Assembly (NCBI GenBank): GCA_036013505.1 | Contig: CP107851.1 | Coordinates: 806,001 to 870,000 of the forward strand | Origin: Streptomyces sp. NBC_00510 | Lineage (GTDB): Bacteria > Actinomycetota > Actinomycetes > Streptomycetales > Streptomycetaceae | Direction of reading: 5' to 3' | DNA: 64,000 bases | Part shown: positions 42,489-51,722 of the stretch, in pieces | Layout: each line of letters begins with the position of its first letter | Numbering within the stretch: position 1 is the stretch's first letter | Translations under genes and position numbers: made by a program | The notes under the pieces: generated by a model | What the model saw: the letters and a program-made list of their open reading frames with translations, nothing else | What the model was told of the DNA's origin: nothing | The model's database searches: none

Positions 42489-43721
42489 ATGCCCGAACCC
42501 TTCGAACAGGACAGCGAGGCGCCGTCCGGTCCTCTCACGGGGCTGCGCGTCCTGGAGCTGGGCAATTTCATCGCCGCCCCGTCCGCCGGCCGTCTCATGG
42601 CGGACTTCGGCGCCGACGTCGTCAAGGTCGAACGGCCGCGCGTCGGGGACGAGCTGCGCCGCTGGCGGCTGCACGAGGGCGACACCTCCCTGCTCTTCCG
42701 CGCGATGAACCGCAGCAAGCGCTCCGTCACGCTCGACCTGCGGCGCCCGGAGGGCCGCGAGGTGGCCCTGGCCCTGATCGCCCGCGCCGACGTGGTGCTG
42801 GAGAACTTCCGCCCGGGCACGCTCGAACGCTGGGACCTCGGCCCCGAGCGCATGCGGGAGGTCAACCCGTCGGTGATCCTGGTCCGCATCTCCGGGTACG
42901 GCCAGACCGGGCCCTACCGCGACCGCCCCGGCTTCGGCGGCGTGGCGGAGGCCGTCGGCGGACTGCGCCACCTCACCGGCGACCCCGACCGCCCCCCGAC
43001 CCGGGTGGGCATCAGCCTCGCCGACTCCGTGGCCGGTCTGTACGCCGTCGTCGGCGCCCTGGCCGCGCTCCACCGCCGCGCCGCGACCGGGCGCGGGGAG
43101 GTCGTGGACGTCGCCCTGTACGAGGCGGTGTACTCCCTGATGGAGTCCCTGACCCCCGACCACGACGCCTTCGGCGTCGAACGCGAACGTGCCGGCGGCG
43201 CCCTGCCCGGCGCCGCGCCGTCCAACACGTACGAGTGCCGGGACGGCATGTCCGTGGTGATCAGCGGCAACGGCGACGCGGTCTTCAAGCGCCTGGCGGT
43301 CGTCATCGGCAGGCCCGAACTGGCCGACGACCCGCGCCTGGCCGACAACGCGGGCCGCGTGCGGCACGCCGCCGAACTGGACGCCGCGATATCGGCCTGG
43401 ACCGGTCGGCTGCCGTACGAGGAGGTCCTGCAGCGGCTGGAGGAGGGCGAGATCCCGTCCGGCCCGATCTACACCGCGGCCGAGATCGCCAAGGACCCGC
43501 ACTTCGCGGCGCGCGGCATGCTCGAACGGCACCGCGTGGCCATCGCCCCCGGATGGCACCAGGACGTGGCCTTCCCCGGCGTCGTCCCGAAGCTGGCCGA
43601 GGCACCCGGCGGCACGCGCTGGCTCGGCCCGGACCTGGGCGAGCACACCGACGCCGTCCTCGCCGAACTGGGCATCGGGGCGGACCGCCGCGCCGAACTG
43701 CGCGCGCGGGGGGTGGTGTGA
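42489..43721 (+). CDS. Class III CoA transferase (CaiB/BaiF family)
   Basis: 410 aa. N-terminal LRVLELGNFIAAPSAGRLMA, the family motif DFGADVVKVERPRVGDELRR, NRSKRSVTLDL, LVRISGYGQTGPYRDRPGF, and the catalytic Asp in GISLADSVAGLYAVVGAL. It transfers CoA between carboxylic acids through an aspartyl-CoA thioester. With the downstream HMG-CoA-lyase homologue it could activate free 3-hydroxy-3-methylglutarate or a similar acid; a mammalian class III enzyme (SUGCT) uses that acid. GAGGTG lies upstream of ATG 42489. The next gene starts one base after its stop. Confidence 0.93.
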   Translation: MPEPFEQDSEAPSGPLTGLRVLELGNFIAAPSAGRLMADFGADVVKVERPRVGDELRRWRLHEGDTSLLFRAMNRSKRSVTLDLRRPEGREVALALIARADVVLENFRPGTLERWDLGPERMREVNPSVILVRISGYGQTGPYRDRPGFGGVAEAVGGLRHLTGDPDRPPTRVGISLADSVAGLYAVVGALAALHRRAATGRGEVVDVALYEAVYSLMESLTPDHDAFGVERERAGGALPGAAPSNTYECRDGMSVVISGNGDAVFKRLAVVIGRPELADDPRLADNAGRVRHAAELDAAISAWTGRLPYEEVLQRLEEGEIPSGPIYTAAEIAKDPHFAARGMLERHRVAIAPGWHQDVAFPGVVPKLAEAPGGTRWLGPDLGEHTDAVLAELGIGADRRAELRARGVV

Positions 43722-43722
43722 G

Positions 43723-44664
43723 ATGACGGCCACGCCCGACCAGGTGGTGATCACCGATGTGCTGCTCCGCGACGGGCTGCAGAACGAGCCCGCCGTGCTC
43801 CCCCTCGTCGACAAGCTGCGGCTGGCCTACGGGCTGCTGGAGGCCGGGCTGCCCTCGCTGGAGATCGGTTCCTTCGTCAACCCGGAGAAGGTTCCGCAGA
43901 TGGCCGGCACCGACCGGCTGGTGGCCCGGCTGCGGCCCGGGGAGTCCGCGCTGCTGCACACCCTGGTGTTCAACGAGCGCGGCGCGCGCCGGGCGATCGC
44001 GGCCGGGGCGCGCGACGTACGGCTCACCGTCTCGGCGAGCGACGGCCACAGCCGCGCCAACGCCGGGGTGCCGCGCGAGCAGGCGCTGGAACGCCTGCTG
44101 CCCGCGGTGGAGGTGCTGCAGGCCTACCGGGTGCGGCTGGAGGCCACCATCGCGACCGCCTTCCTCTGTCCCTTCGACGGGGAGACGGACCCACGCACCG
44201 TGGTGGAACTGGCCCGGCGGCTCGACGGGTTCGGCATCCGCGTGCTGCATCTCGCCGACACCATCGGCGCGGCCAGCCCCTGGCACATCCGGCGCACCGT
44301 CACCGCCGTCCGCGACGCGCTGCCCGAACTCCCCCTCGGCCTGCACCTGCACAACACGTACGGGATGGCGTCCGCCAACGTCTGGGAGGCGCTGCGGCTG
44401 GGCGTACGGCGCTTCGACGCGGCGCTCGGCGGCATCGGCGGCTGCCCGTTCGCCCCCGGCGCCGCGGGGAACCTGGGGACGGACGACCTGGTCAACCTCT
44501 GCCACCACGCGGGCATCGCCACCGGGGTCGACGTCCGCCGTCTCACCGCGCTGCGCGAGGAGTTGCGGGTGCTGCTCGGGCACCGGCTCGACTCCGCGCT
44601 GTCCGCGCTGCCGGCCGCGCCCGTGCCGCTGCGCACCCGGGTAAAGCCGGCTGACGTACGGTGA
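43723..44664 (+). CDS. Hydroxymethylglutaryl-CoA lyase-like enzyme
   Basis: 313-aa DRE-TIM metallolyase. Visible: DVLLRDGLQNEP (metal-binding Arg-Asp), EIGSFVNPEKVPQMAGTD, the His pair in LGLHLHNTYGMAS, and the signature loop GGIGGCPFAPGAAGNLGTDD with the active-site Cys. HMG-CoA lyase gives acetyl-CoA and acetoacetate; homologues cleave other 3-hydroxyacyl-CoAs. It is encoded one base after the CoA transferase and followed by an IclR regulator, which supports a compact catabolic operon with GntP as importer. Confidence 0.92.
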   Translation: MTATPDQVVITDVLLRDGLQNEPAVLPLVDKLRLAYGLLEAGLPSLEIGSFVNPEKVPQMAGTDRLVARLRPGESALLHTLVFNERGARRAIAAGARDVRLTVSASDGHSRANAGVPREQALERLLPAVEVLQAYRVRLEATIATAFLCPFDGETDPRTVVELARRLDGFGIRVLHLADTIGAASPWHIRRTVTAVRDALPELPLGLHLHNTYGMASANVWEALRLGVRRFDAALGGIGGCPFAPGAAGNLGTDDLVNLCHHAGIATGVDVRRLTALREELRVLLGHRLDSALSALPAAPVPLRTRVKPADVR

Positions 44665-44709
44665 GTCCTCGTACGGGAAGGGCCTGGCCAGGACCGGAAG
44701 GACGCGGTG

Positions 44710-45507
44710 ATGCGCATGGGCGGGAAGGCGGGGACCGCGCCGCTGCTGGTCCTGCAGAAGATCCGCCAAATCCTGGAGTGCTTCACCATCGAGCGCCCCG
44801 AGCTCAACCTCCAGGAGATCACCCGGGCCACCGGCCTGCCGGCGAGCACCTGCCAGCGCCTGGTGCACAACCTGCTGCGGGAGGGCTTCCTCGACCGTGA
44901 CGGGGACACCTACCGCATCGGCCTGCACTTCGTGCAGTGGGCGGCGCCGGGGACCTTCGGCCTGGACATGGTGCGGCTGACCCGGCCCGCCCTGCGGCGG
45001 CTGCGGGACAGGACCGGGGAGACCGCCTGCCTCTACGTCCGCGACGGCGCCCACCGCACCGTGGTGTCGCTGGCCGAGGCCCACCACGTGGTGATGCGGA
45101 TGTTCGCGGTGGGCATGGTGATGTCCCTGCACGCGGGCTCGGCCGGGAAGGTCTTCATGGCCTTCGACCCCACCGCCCGCCGGGACGCGGTCGGCCACGG
45201 CCTCACCCGGCACACCCCGCGCACCGTGGTGGACATCGACCTCCTGGACGACCAGTTGGAGGAGATCCGCCGCAACGGCTTCTCCGCCTCATTCGAGGAA
45301 CGCGACATCGGTGCCGCGTCCATCAGTGCCCCGGTCTTCGGCAGCACCGGCGAGCTGGCGGCCGCCCTGGGCATCGGCGCGCCGACGCAGCGGCTTACCC
45401 CGGCCAACGTGGGCCGGCTCGCCCCCTGCGTCGTCGAGGCCGCCGAGGAGGCCTCCCGCTGTCTCGGCTACCGCCCCGGCATCCGGGGTGACGGCACCGC
45501 GCGCTGA
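44710..45507 (+). CDS. IclR-family regulator
   Basis: 265 aa. The N-terminal winged helix (VLQKIRQILECFTIERPELN, HTH LQEITRATGLPASTCQRLVH) is joined to a GAF-like effector domain (about 90-255: TACLYVRDGAHRTVVSLAEA, LHAGSAGKVFMAF, SFEERDIGAASISAPVFG). GTG 44707 or ATG 44710 are both possible; GGAAGGA suits the ATG. It is last in the CoA transferase/lyase operon and expected to sense a pathway metabolite and control that operon and the divergent transporter. Confidence 0.92.
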   Translation: MRMGGKAGTAPLLVLQKIRQILECFTIERPELNLQEITRATGLPASTCQRLVHNLLREGFLDRDGDTYRIGLHFVQWAAPGTFGLDMVRLTRPALRRLRDRTGETACLYVRDGAHRTVVSLAEAHHVVMRMFAVGMVMSLHAGSAGKVFMAFDPTARRDAVGHGLTRHTPRTVVDIDLLDDQLEEIRRNGFSASFEERDIGAASISAPVFGSTGELAAALGIGAPTQRLTPANVGRLAPCVVEAAEEASRCLGYRPGIRGDGTAR

Positions 45508-45560
45508 CGGCCCGGCACAAGGGAACGGCCAGGACGGCCGGGGGTGCCGGACGCCGGCCC

Positions 45561-47690
45561 TCACGTGTTCTTGCCGATGTCGTCGTGGCGGCAGACGAAG
45601 CGGGCCCGGCCGTCCTCCACGTGGTAGAGGAACCATCCGCCGTCCTGGCCGGTCTCCAGGAACTGGGACTGGCTCTCGTAGCTGAGGCGGCGGGTGATGC
45701 CCTGCCAGGGGGCGCGCAGGAGTTCCCCGCGCAGCGACTCGCGGTCGTCGCCGGTCCGGGCGGCGAGGCCGTGTGCGGCGAAGCGGACGGCGTCGTAGGC
45801 CTCGGCGGCCCAGGGCCCCGGGTCGCTGCGGTGGCGGGTGCGGTACGCGGTGGCGAACGCGCGGGTCCGGGGGTCCGCGGAGGCGTCGTCGTAGGCCGTG
45901 CCGATCCACCAGCCCTCGGCTTCGCGGAGGAAGGACGCGGACAGCACGTTCTCGTCGGCGACCCGGACGCCGCGGTGACCGGCGGCGCGCAGGGCCTTGG
46001 CGCAGGCGGCGGCGCGGGCGGGGGTGACACCGGCGAAGAGGACGGCGTCGTCGGGGCGGGCGGCGATGGTGTCAGCGGCGGCGGTGAAGCCCTTGCCTGC
46101 GGCCACTTCCAGGACGTCGACGGTGCCGTCGAGCTTGCCGTGGACGGTGACGATCTGGACGGTGGGCAGGCCCTCCTCCTCGTCGGCGAGGTCGTGGACG
46201 ACGACCGTGCGCGAGGGCCGGACGACGCGGTTGAGGTAGCGCACCACGGCGCCGGGTCCGGCGGTGCGGGTGGGGCGCAGCACGAGGGCGGTGGTCGTGT
46301 GGACGACGTTGAGCTCCTCGGTGTCGGCGCGGGTCACCAGCAGGCAGACGCCGGCCTCGGTGCAGACCGGTACGGCCGCGGGCACGGCCCGGTTGGTGCC
46401 CGCCGCGATGACGGCGTGCACGTCGGGGTCGGCGGCGAGCCGGGCGGCAGCGGCGGCGGAACCGGCCGCGGTGCCCCGGTCGTCGGCGGTGCGCAGCGCG
46501 AGGTCGAAGGGCCGGTCGGGACGGGCGTTGTGCTCGGCGACCGCGATGCCCGCTCCGCGTTCCTGGGCCAGGACGGCCGCGGCCGAGCGGTCGCCGAGGA
46601 CGCCGATGACCCGGGTCGGCAGCGTGCGCTTGCCGGTCCCGCCCGCCCCGCGGGACCGGCCCCACTGCCACCAGGCGGTGCCGCCGCCGATCGCGCCGAC
46701 GCCGAGCGCGGCGGAGGCGGTGAGCAGCCGCCGCCGGGAGGTCCCCGCCTCCGGGGACGCGGCGGACGGCGGATGCGGGTCGGGGCCGGCGGCGGACAGC
46801 TCCGTCGGTTCCGGCACCGGCAGGTCGAGGACGCGACCGGCGCGGTCGGCGACCATCGCCGGCAGTCCGCCGGGCAGCCACGACCGCGGGTCGAACGCGC
46901 CGAACAGGCCGCGCAGTTCCGCCACCGTGGGGCGTCCACCGGCGTCCTTGGCGAGGCAGGCCCGCAGGGATGCGTCGAGTTCGCCGGGCAGGCCGGTCAG
47001 GTCGGGTTCCTCGTGCACGGTCCTGAAGAGCACCGCGGCGGCTCCCCCGGTGCCGAACGGGGCCCTGCCGGTGGCCGTGTGGGCGAGCACGCAGCCCAGT
47101 GAGAACACGTCGCTCGCGGGTCCTACGGCCCTGCCGCGGGCCTGTTCCGGGGACAGGTAGCCGGGTGAGCCGATGACGGTTCCGTCCGTGGTGAGCGCGG
47201 TCGCGCCGACGGCCCGGGCGATGCCGAAGTCGATCAGGCGCGGCCCGTCGGCGGCGAGCAGCACGTTGGCCGGTTTCACGTCGCGGTGGACCAGACCGGC
47301 GCCGTGCACGTCGTCCAGGGCCGCGGCCAGCGCGGCCGCCAGGGTGCGGACCTGCGCGGGCGGCCACGGCCCGTGCTGGGCGAGGGCCTCGTTGAGGGGC
47401 AGGCCGGGCACGTAGGCGGTGGCCAGCCAGGGCGAGCGGGCGTCCGCGTCCGCCGTGAGCACGGGCACCGTCCAGCGGCTCGACAGACGGGTCGCCAGCT
47501 CCGTCTCGCGGCGGAACCGGGCGAGGAAGCCGGGGTCCTCCGCGTATTCGGCGCGGATCACCTTCAGCGCGACCCAGGCGCCGTGCGGTGAGCGCGCCAG
47601 GTAGACGACACCCATTCCGCCGGCCCCGAGCCGCGCCACGAGTCGGTGCCCGCCGATCCACGCCGGGTCGGCGGGCAGCAGCTGGTCCAT
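45561..47690 (-). CDS. Ser/Thr kinase fused to substrate-binding-protein domain (1)
   Basis: 709 aa. The N-terminal Hanks kinase (residues 10-265) has LGAGGMGVVYL, the Lys in VALKVIRAE, HRDVKPANVLL, DFGIA and GSPGYLSPEQ. A Pro-rich juxtamembrane stretch is followed by one basic-flanked hydrophobic segment (SRRRLLTASAALGVGAIGGG, near 350). The outer part (about 370-709) resembles type-1 periplasmic binding proteins of branched-chain amino-acid ABC systems (AVLAQERGAGIAVAEHNA, ADENVLSASFLREAEGWWIG). I infer a receptor kinase sensing an extracellular ligand. ATG at 47690 is four bases past the stop of its upstream paralog. Confidence 0.92.
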   Translation of the reverse strand: MDQLLPADPAWIGGHRLVARLGAGGMGVVYLARSPHGAWVALKVIRAEYAEDPGFLARFRRETELATRLSSRWTVPVLTADADARSPWLATAYVPGLPLNEALAQHGPWPPAQVRTLAAALAAALDDVHGAGLVHRDVKPANVLLAADGPRLIDFGIARAVGATALTTDGTVIGSPGYLSPEQARGRAVGPASDVFSLGCVLAHTATGRAPFGTGGAAAVLFRTVHEEPDLTGLPGELDASLRACLAKDAGGRPTVAELRGLFGAFDPRSWLPGGLPAMVADRAGRVLDLPVPEPTELSAAGPDPHPPSAASPEAGTSRRRLLTASAALGVGAIGGGTAWWQWGRSRGAGGTGKRTLPTRVIGVLGDRSAAAVLAQERGAGIAVAEHNARPDRPFDLALRTADDRGTAAGSAAAAARLAADPDVHAVIAAGTNRAVPAAVPVCTEAGVCLLVTRADTEELNVVHTTTALVLRPTRTAGPGAVVRYLNRVVRPSRTVVVHDLADEEEGLPTVQIVTVHGKLDGTVDVLEVAAGKGFTAAADTIAARPDDAVLFAGVTPARAAACAKALRAAGHRGVRVADENVLSASFLREAEGWWIGTAYDDASADPRTRAFATAYRTRHRSDPGPWAAEAYDAVRFAAHGLAARTGDDRESLRGELLRAPWQGITRRLSYESQSQFLETGQDGGWFLYHVEDGRARFVCRHDDIGKNT

Positions 47691-47694
47691 GGCC

Positions 47695-49920
47695 CTACTG
47701 GTTCTCCTGCTTCGGCAAGATCGGCCCGATCTGCTGGAAGCGTCCGTCGCGCACCTGGTGCACGTACGTCTCGCCGCCCATGTTCTGCGTCGTGGTGGCG
47801 TACTGGTGGTACTCGTTGAAGGTGTACGTGCGCGCGACACCCTGGTAGCTCGCCTTGGCGAGCCGCTGGGCGAGCGCGGGCCGGGCGGGCCGCCCCCCTC
47901 CGGAGGGCACGGTGCGGGCAAACTCCTGCAGCAGCATCCGGGCGCTGTCGTACGCCTCGGTGGCGTACGGTTCCGGGGTGCTCCCGTAGCGGTCCCGCCA
48001 GGCGGCGGTGAAGCGCTCGGCCTCCTCGGTCCCGAGTGCCGCCGGGTCGACGGCGGGCGTCACGGCGTACCAGCCTTCGCCGGCGGCACCCGCCAGGCGC
48101 GGCAAGTCCGAGCCGTAGAGCAGGTGGGACATCCACCGCCGGCCGGTGAAGCCCGCCCGGGCCAGTTGCCGGGCCGCGTCGACGGTCGCCTCCAGGGGGC
48201 CCAGGTAGACGAAGTCGTCGAGGTCCCGGGAGAGCAGGTCACGGACCGCGGCCGGGCCGTCGCCCGAGCCCTCCGCGACGACGCGTGGCACGACCTCCCC
48301 GCCGAGGGTGTCGCGCCACTGGGTCACCAGCACGCCGCCCTGGTCGTGCATGACGGACCCGCCGGACCGGTCGATGACCACCCCGGCACGGCCCAGCTTG
48401 CCGGTCACGAAGGCGCTCAGCGCGATCGCGGTGCCCTCTGCCTGGTGGGGCGCGCCGGTCTGGAAGGTGACGTCCGGGGACGAGACGTAGTAGTCGTTCT
48501 GCCCGGTGGTGCTGGAGACGTGCGTCAGCTTCGCGGCCGCGTAGACCCGCGAGGCGGCCCGCAGGGTCACCTCGCCGGTCGGGCCGAGCACGGCGACCAC
48601 GTCGCGGTCGGCGGCGAAGTCGTGGGCGACCGCGACGGCCCGGTCGACGGTCCCGCCGTCGTCGCGGACGCGCACGCGGACGGAGAACGCGCGCTTGGGG
48701 TTCGCGTTGTGCTCGGCCACGGCCAGCCGCGCGGCCCGTTCGCAGGTGGTGGCCAGGGCAGCGTCCGGCCCGCCGCGGGTGACCTGTACCCCGAGCACGT
48801 ACGAGGGCTCGGCGGCGGCGGCCGTCTTCTGTTCGGGGTCGTCGCGTCCCGCCGCCCACAGCGCCGCCCCCGAGCCGCCGCCCGCCAGCAGCAGCGCCCC
48901 TCCGACGGCCAGCAGCCGCCGCCGGGACGTGAGCCGCTGCCGGGGCGCCGACGGGGTGTCGCCGGGCTCGTCCACCACGGTGGGTTCGACGGCCGGCAGG
49001 GCGAGGCTCTCGGCGGAGCGTGCGGCGACCGTGCGGGCCACCGCGTCCGGCAGCCAGGCCGGGGGCGACGCGATGGCGCCCTCGGGGACGGCGCCTTCCG
49101 GGGCGGCGTCCCCGGGGCCGTCCTCGGAGAGCCGCCGCCGCAGCTCCTGCGGGGTGGGCCGGGCCTGCGGGTCCTTGGCCAAGCAGGCGTCGAGGACCTC
49201 GCGCAGCTCGCCGGTGACCCCGTCGAGGTCGGGCTCGTCGTGGACGGTCCGGTAGAGCAGGGCGTCGGGGGTGCCGGTGCCGAACGGCGGGCGGCCGGTG
49301 GCGGCGTACGCGAGCACGCAGCCCAGGGCGAACACATCACCGGCGGGGCCGGCTTGCTCTCCGCGGGCCTGTTCGGGCGAGAGGAATCCGGGGGTGCCGA
49401 TCACCAGGCCCGAGGCCGTGAGCGCGGTGTCGTCCGCGGCGCGTGCGATGCCGAAGTCGATCAGCCGGGGGCCGTTGACGGCCAGCAGCACGTTGCCCGG
49501 CTTGACGTCGCGGTGGACCAGCCCGGCCTCGTGCACGGCGGCCAGGGCCTCGCCCAGCAGGGCCCCGAGGACCCGTAGCGCCGACGGCGGCAGGGGGCCG
49601 TGCTCGGTCACCGCCTCGCCGAGCGAGGGGCCGGGCACAAACGCGGTGGCGAGCCACGGCTCGTGCGCCGCGGCGTCGGCACCGAGCACGGGGACCACCC
49701 AGGGGCTCTCCACGCGCGCCGCGAGCTGCGCCTCCCGCGCGAACCGGGCGCGGAACTCGTCGTCGGTGGCGCTCTCCGCCCGGATCACCTTCACCGCGGC
49801 CAGCGCGCCCGCCTCGGAGCGCCCCAGGTACACCACGCCCATGCCGCCGGCGCCGAGCCGTCGCAGCAGCCGGAAGCCCCCGACGGACGCCGGGTCGGTC
49901 GGACGCATCGGCTCACTCAT
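47695..49920 (-). CDS. Ser/Thr kinase fused to substrate-binding-protein domain (2)
   Basis: 741 aa with the same layout as the next gene. The kinase (15-275) has LGAGGMGVVYLG, AAVKVIRAES, HRDVKPGNVLL, DFGIARA and GTPGFLSPEQ. A membrane segment follows near 360 (SRRRLLAVGGALLLAGGGSG). The ligand-binding domain (385-741) has CERAARLAVAEHNANPKRAF, VVAVLGPTGEVT, VSSTTGQNDYYVSS and AYDSARMLLQEFA. The ATG overlaps the end of the lipoprotein gene by eight bases (ATGAGTGA). Tandem duplication of the receptor kinase is evident. The two SBP domains have diverged, suggesting different ligands. Confidence 0.93.
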   Translation of the reverse strand: MSEPMRPTDPASVGGFRLLRRLGAGGMGVVYLGRSEAGALAAVKVIRAESATDDEFRARFAREAQLAARVESPWVVPVLGADAAAHEPWLATAFVPGPSLGEAVTEHGPLPPSALRVLGALLGEALAAVHEAGLVHRDVKPGNVLLAVNGPRLIDFGIARAADDTALTASGLVIGTPGFLSPEQARGEQAGPAGDVFALGCVLAYAATGRPPFGTGTPDALLYRTVHDEPDLDGVTGELREVLDACLAKDPQARPTPQELRRRLSEDGPGDAAPEGAVPEGAIASPPAWLPDAVARTVAARSAESLALPAVEPTVVDEPGDTPSAPRQRLTSRRRLLAVGGALLLAGGGSGAALWAAGRDDPEQKTAAAAEPSYVLGVQVTRGGPDAALATTCERAARLAVAEHNANPKRAFSVRVRVRDDGGTVDRAVAVAHDFAADRDVVAVLGPTGEVTLRAASRVYAAAKLTHVSSTTGQNDYYVSSPDVTFQTGAPHQAEGTAIALSAFVTGKLGRAGVVIDRSGGSVMHDQGGVLVTQWRDTLGGEVVPRVVAEGSGDGPAAVRDLLSRDLDDFVYLGPLEATVDAARQLARAGFTGRRWMSHLLYGSDLPRLAGAAGEGWYAVTPAVDPAALGTEEAERFTAAWRDRYGSTPEPYATEAYDSARMLLQEFARTVPSGGGRPARPALAQRLAKASYQGVARTYTFNEYHQYATTTQNMGGETYVHQVRDGRFQQIGPILPKQENQ

Positions 49921-50791
49921 CGCCCGCACCCTCCGCTTCGTCGCCGGACACGCCGGCCTCCTTCGCCTGCACGGCGCCGAGCCGGTCGATGTCGGCGGTG
50001 ACGTACGTGACCCCGGCCAGCGCGGCCTGTGTGACCTTCGACTTCTCGGCCTCATCGGCGCCGGCTGCGTGCCGCACGGTCGCCGCCACCGTCACCGGGC
50101 CGAGCCGGTGCTTGAACCAGTCGAAGCGGCGGGGTTCCCCGTCGCCGTCCACCACGTACTCGCCGAACTCGATGAGGTCGTCGTCGGACGTGGCGTTCCG
50201 CTGCTCGTCGTACGGGTCGCCCCGCGAGGCCATGCCCTGCACCCACTCCGTGGCGTTCAGCTGCTGCTTGGGGCAGCGCAGGGGTTCCTCCAGCGACACC
50301 GCCATGTCCCGGCGCGCGCCGACCACCGAGCTGTGCACGGTGACCGTCAGGGACACGTAGACCGCGCCCTTGCCGTCGTTGCCGTCGGTGTCCGGCCGGA
50401 CGAAGGAGCGGGTCAGGCTGGCCAGGACGCTGCCCGCGAGCGGTTCGCGCCGCCACACGCAGTCCTCGCCCAGCACCGTCCAGGTCGCCGGCCCGGTCTC
50501 GTACGGCTCACGCTTGCGGTATCCGGAGCCGAAGTAGTCCGGCCGCACGGTCAGCCCCCGGACGAAGTCGGCCGCCTGCGCCCGGGTCTTGGGTGCCGCG
50601 CTCTCGGCCAGCGTGTACGGGTCGTTCACCGCCGACGCCGAGGGGGCCGGACTCGCGCTGCCCCGCCCGTTCGGGCTCGCCCCCGACGGCGACTTGGCGC
50701 CCTCGTCCGGTGTCCCCTCACTCGTGCACCCCGCCAGCAGCAGCGCCCCTGCCGCCGCCAGCAGCACCGGTCTGCGTAAGCCCACTCCCAC
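49913..50791 (-). CDS. Secreted lipoprotein of the receptor-kinase operon
   Basis: About 292 aa, unrecognised. The lipobox LLLAGCTSEG follows a short basic start and hydrophobic core. A Ser/Pro/Gly-rich linker then leads to a folded region of about 220 residues (from NDPYTLAESAAPKTRAQAAD) with two Cys. GTG at 50791 (or 50785) gives a normal lipoprotein signal length. Near the start, TTA at 50777-50779 encodes the Leu of GLRRP, so this first operon gene may depend on the bldA tRNA. The position before two receptor kinases suggests an extracellular accessory or ligand-capture factor. Confidence 0.82.
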   Translation of the reverse strand: MGVGLRRPVLLAAAGALLLAGCTSEGTPDEGAKSPSGASPNGRGSASPAPSASAVNDPYTLAESAAPKTRAQAADFVRGLTVRPDYFGSGYRKREPYETGPATWTVLGEDCVWRREPLAGSVLASLTRSFVRPDTDGNDGKGAVYVSLTVTVHSSVVGARRDMAVSLEEPLRCPKQQLNATEWVQGMASRGDPYDEQRNATSDDDLIEFGEYVVDGDGEPRRFDWFKHRLGPVTVAATVRHAAGADEAEKSKVTQAALAGVTYVTADIDRLGAVQAKEAGVSGDEAEGAGDE

Positions 50792-50933
50792 CCACCCCTT
50801 CGCACTCTTCGCACCGTCTTGGCGACCGGCGACCGCCGCTTGCCGCGTGCACATGCCATGGTGCGCCAACTGGGGTGCTCAGGCTACGAGTTGAGATGAA
50901 CCGTGACCCCCCGACCACGGCTCGGTGACAGTC

Positions 50934-51512
50934 CTACGGCCGCGTGACGACGGAGTCCCGCAGCGGCCCGTCCGCCCAGCGGGCCGCCTCGACCCGGCTC
51001 CGGATGCGCACCACGGTCAACTCCGGCCGGTCGTCCAGCAGTCGCGTCACCCGCGCGGCCGTCTCGCCGTGGGTGTTCCACGCCCAGCGGACGATGTGCT
51101 CGGGGTCGGTGAGGATCGTCCACAGGGGCGGCTCGACGTTGCCGTTCCACAGCCGCTGCCGGCGAAGGCGACGTACCAGGGTGCGCCGGATCACCTGGCG
51201 CATGACGCGGCGCCGGGGGAGGTCCAGCCAGAGCAGCACGTCGGCGCGGGCGGCGAGGTGGGCGCGCACCGAGCCGTACTGCCACTCGGTCACCCAGCCG
51301 GGCTCGGCGCTGAAGCGGTGGACGTCGGCCTCGAACGAGGGGCGCCTGGTCCAGCCGGGGCCGTGGAAGAGCGCGTCGATCTCCACGTGCGGCACCCGCA
51401 GCGCGGCGGCGACACGGGCGGCGAGCGTCGTCTTGCCCGCGCCGGACGTGCCGGCGACGAGCACCCGCCGTGGTCGGTCGGGCAGTGGGTCAGCCGGTCC
51501 CAGGAGTGGCAC
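50934..51512 (-). CDS. P-loop NTPase, topology-modulation/adenylate-kinase-like
   Basis: 192 aa. Walker A VLVAGTSGAGKTTLAARVAA at residues about 17-37, followed by VPHVEIDALFHGPGWTRRPS, VLLWLDLPRRRVMRQVIRRT and RTLVRRLRRQRLWNGN. This is the FlaR/adenylate-kinase-like 'topology modulation' family found widely in actinomycetes, of unknown substrate. A GTG start at 51512 was chosen; the ribosome site is weak. It lies about 140 bases from the lipoprotein gene on the same strand and is divergent from phoD. Confidence 0.85.
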   Translation of the reverse strand: MPLLGPADPLPDRPRRVLVAGTSGAGKTTLAARVAAALRVPHVEIDALFHGPGWTRRPSFEADVHRFSAEPGWVTEWQYGSVRAHLAARADVLLWLDLPRRRVMRQVIRRTLVRRLRRQRLWNGNVEPPLWTILTDPEHIVRWAWNTHGETAARVTRLLDDRPELTVVRIRSRVEAARWADGPLRDSVVTRP

Positions 51513-51722
51513 GCCGCCACGGTAGCAACGCCGTCGCCGGCCACCGCGCGGGGGCGCACCGACGCAAGCCGGCCGGGCGGCTCTCCCAGGCTCCCCGCGA
51601 CCACCCCGCCCGTCAAACGACGCCGACGGCCCGGCACCGAACGCGCCCGACACGTACTGGACACCGTCCCTTCCCCGCAGCGACACCCGTCCGGCCGTAC
51701 GGCTGCTGCACGATCTTGGGAC

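Noticed and set aside
51600..51722. PHO box upstream of phoD
   Set aside because: No GTTCACC-like direct repeats at 11-bp period were found.
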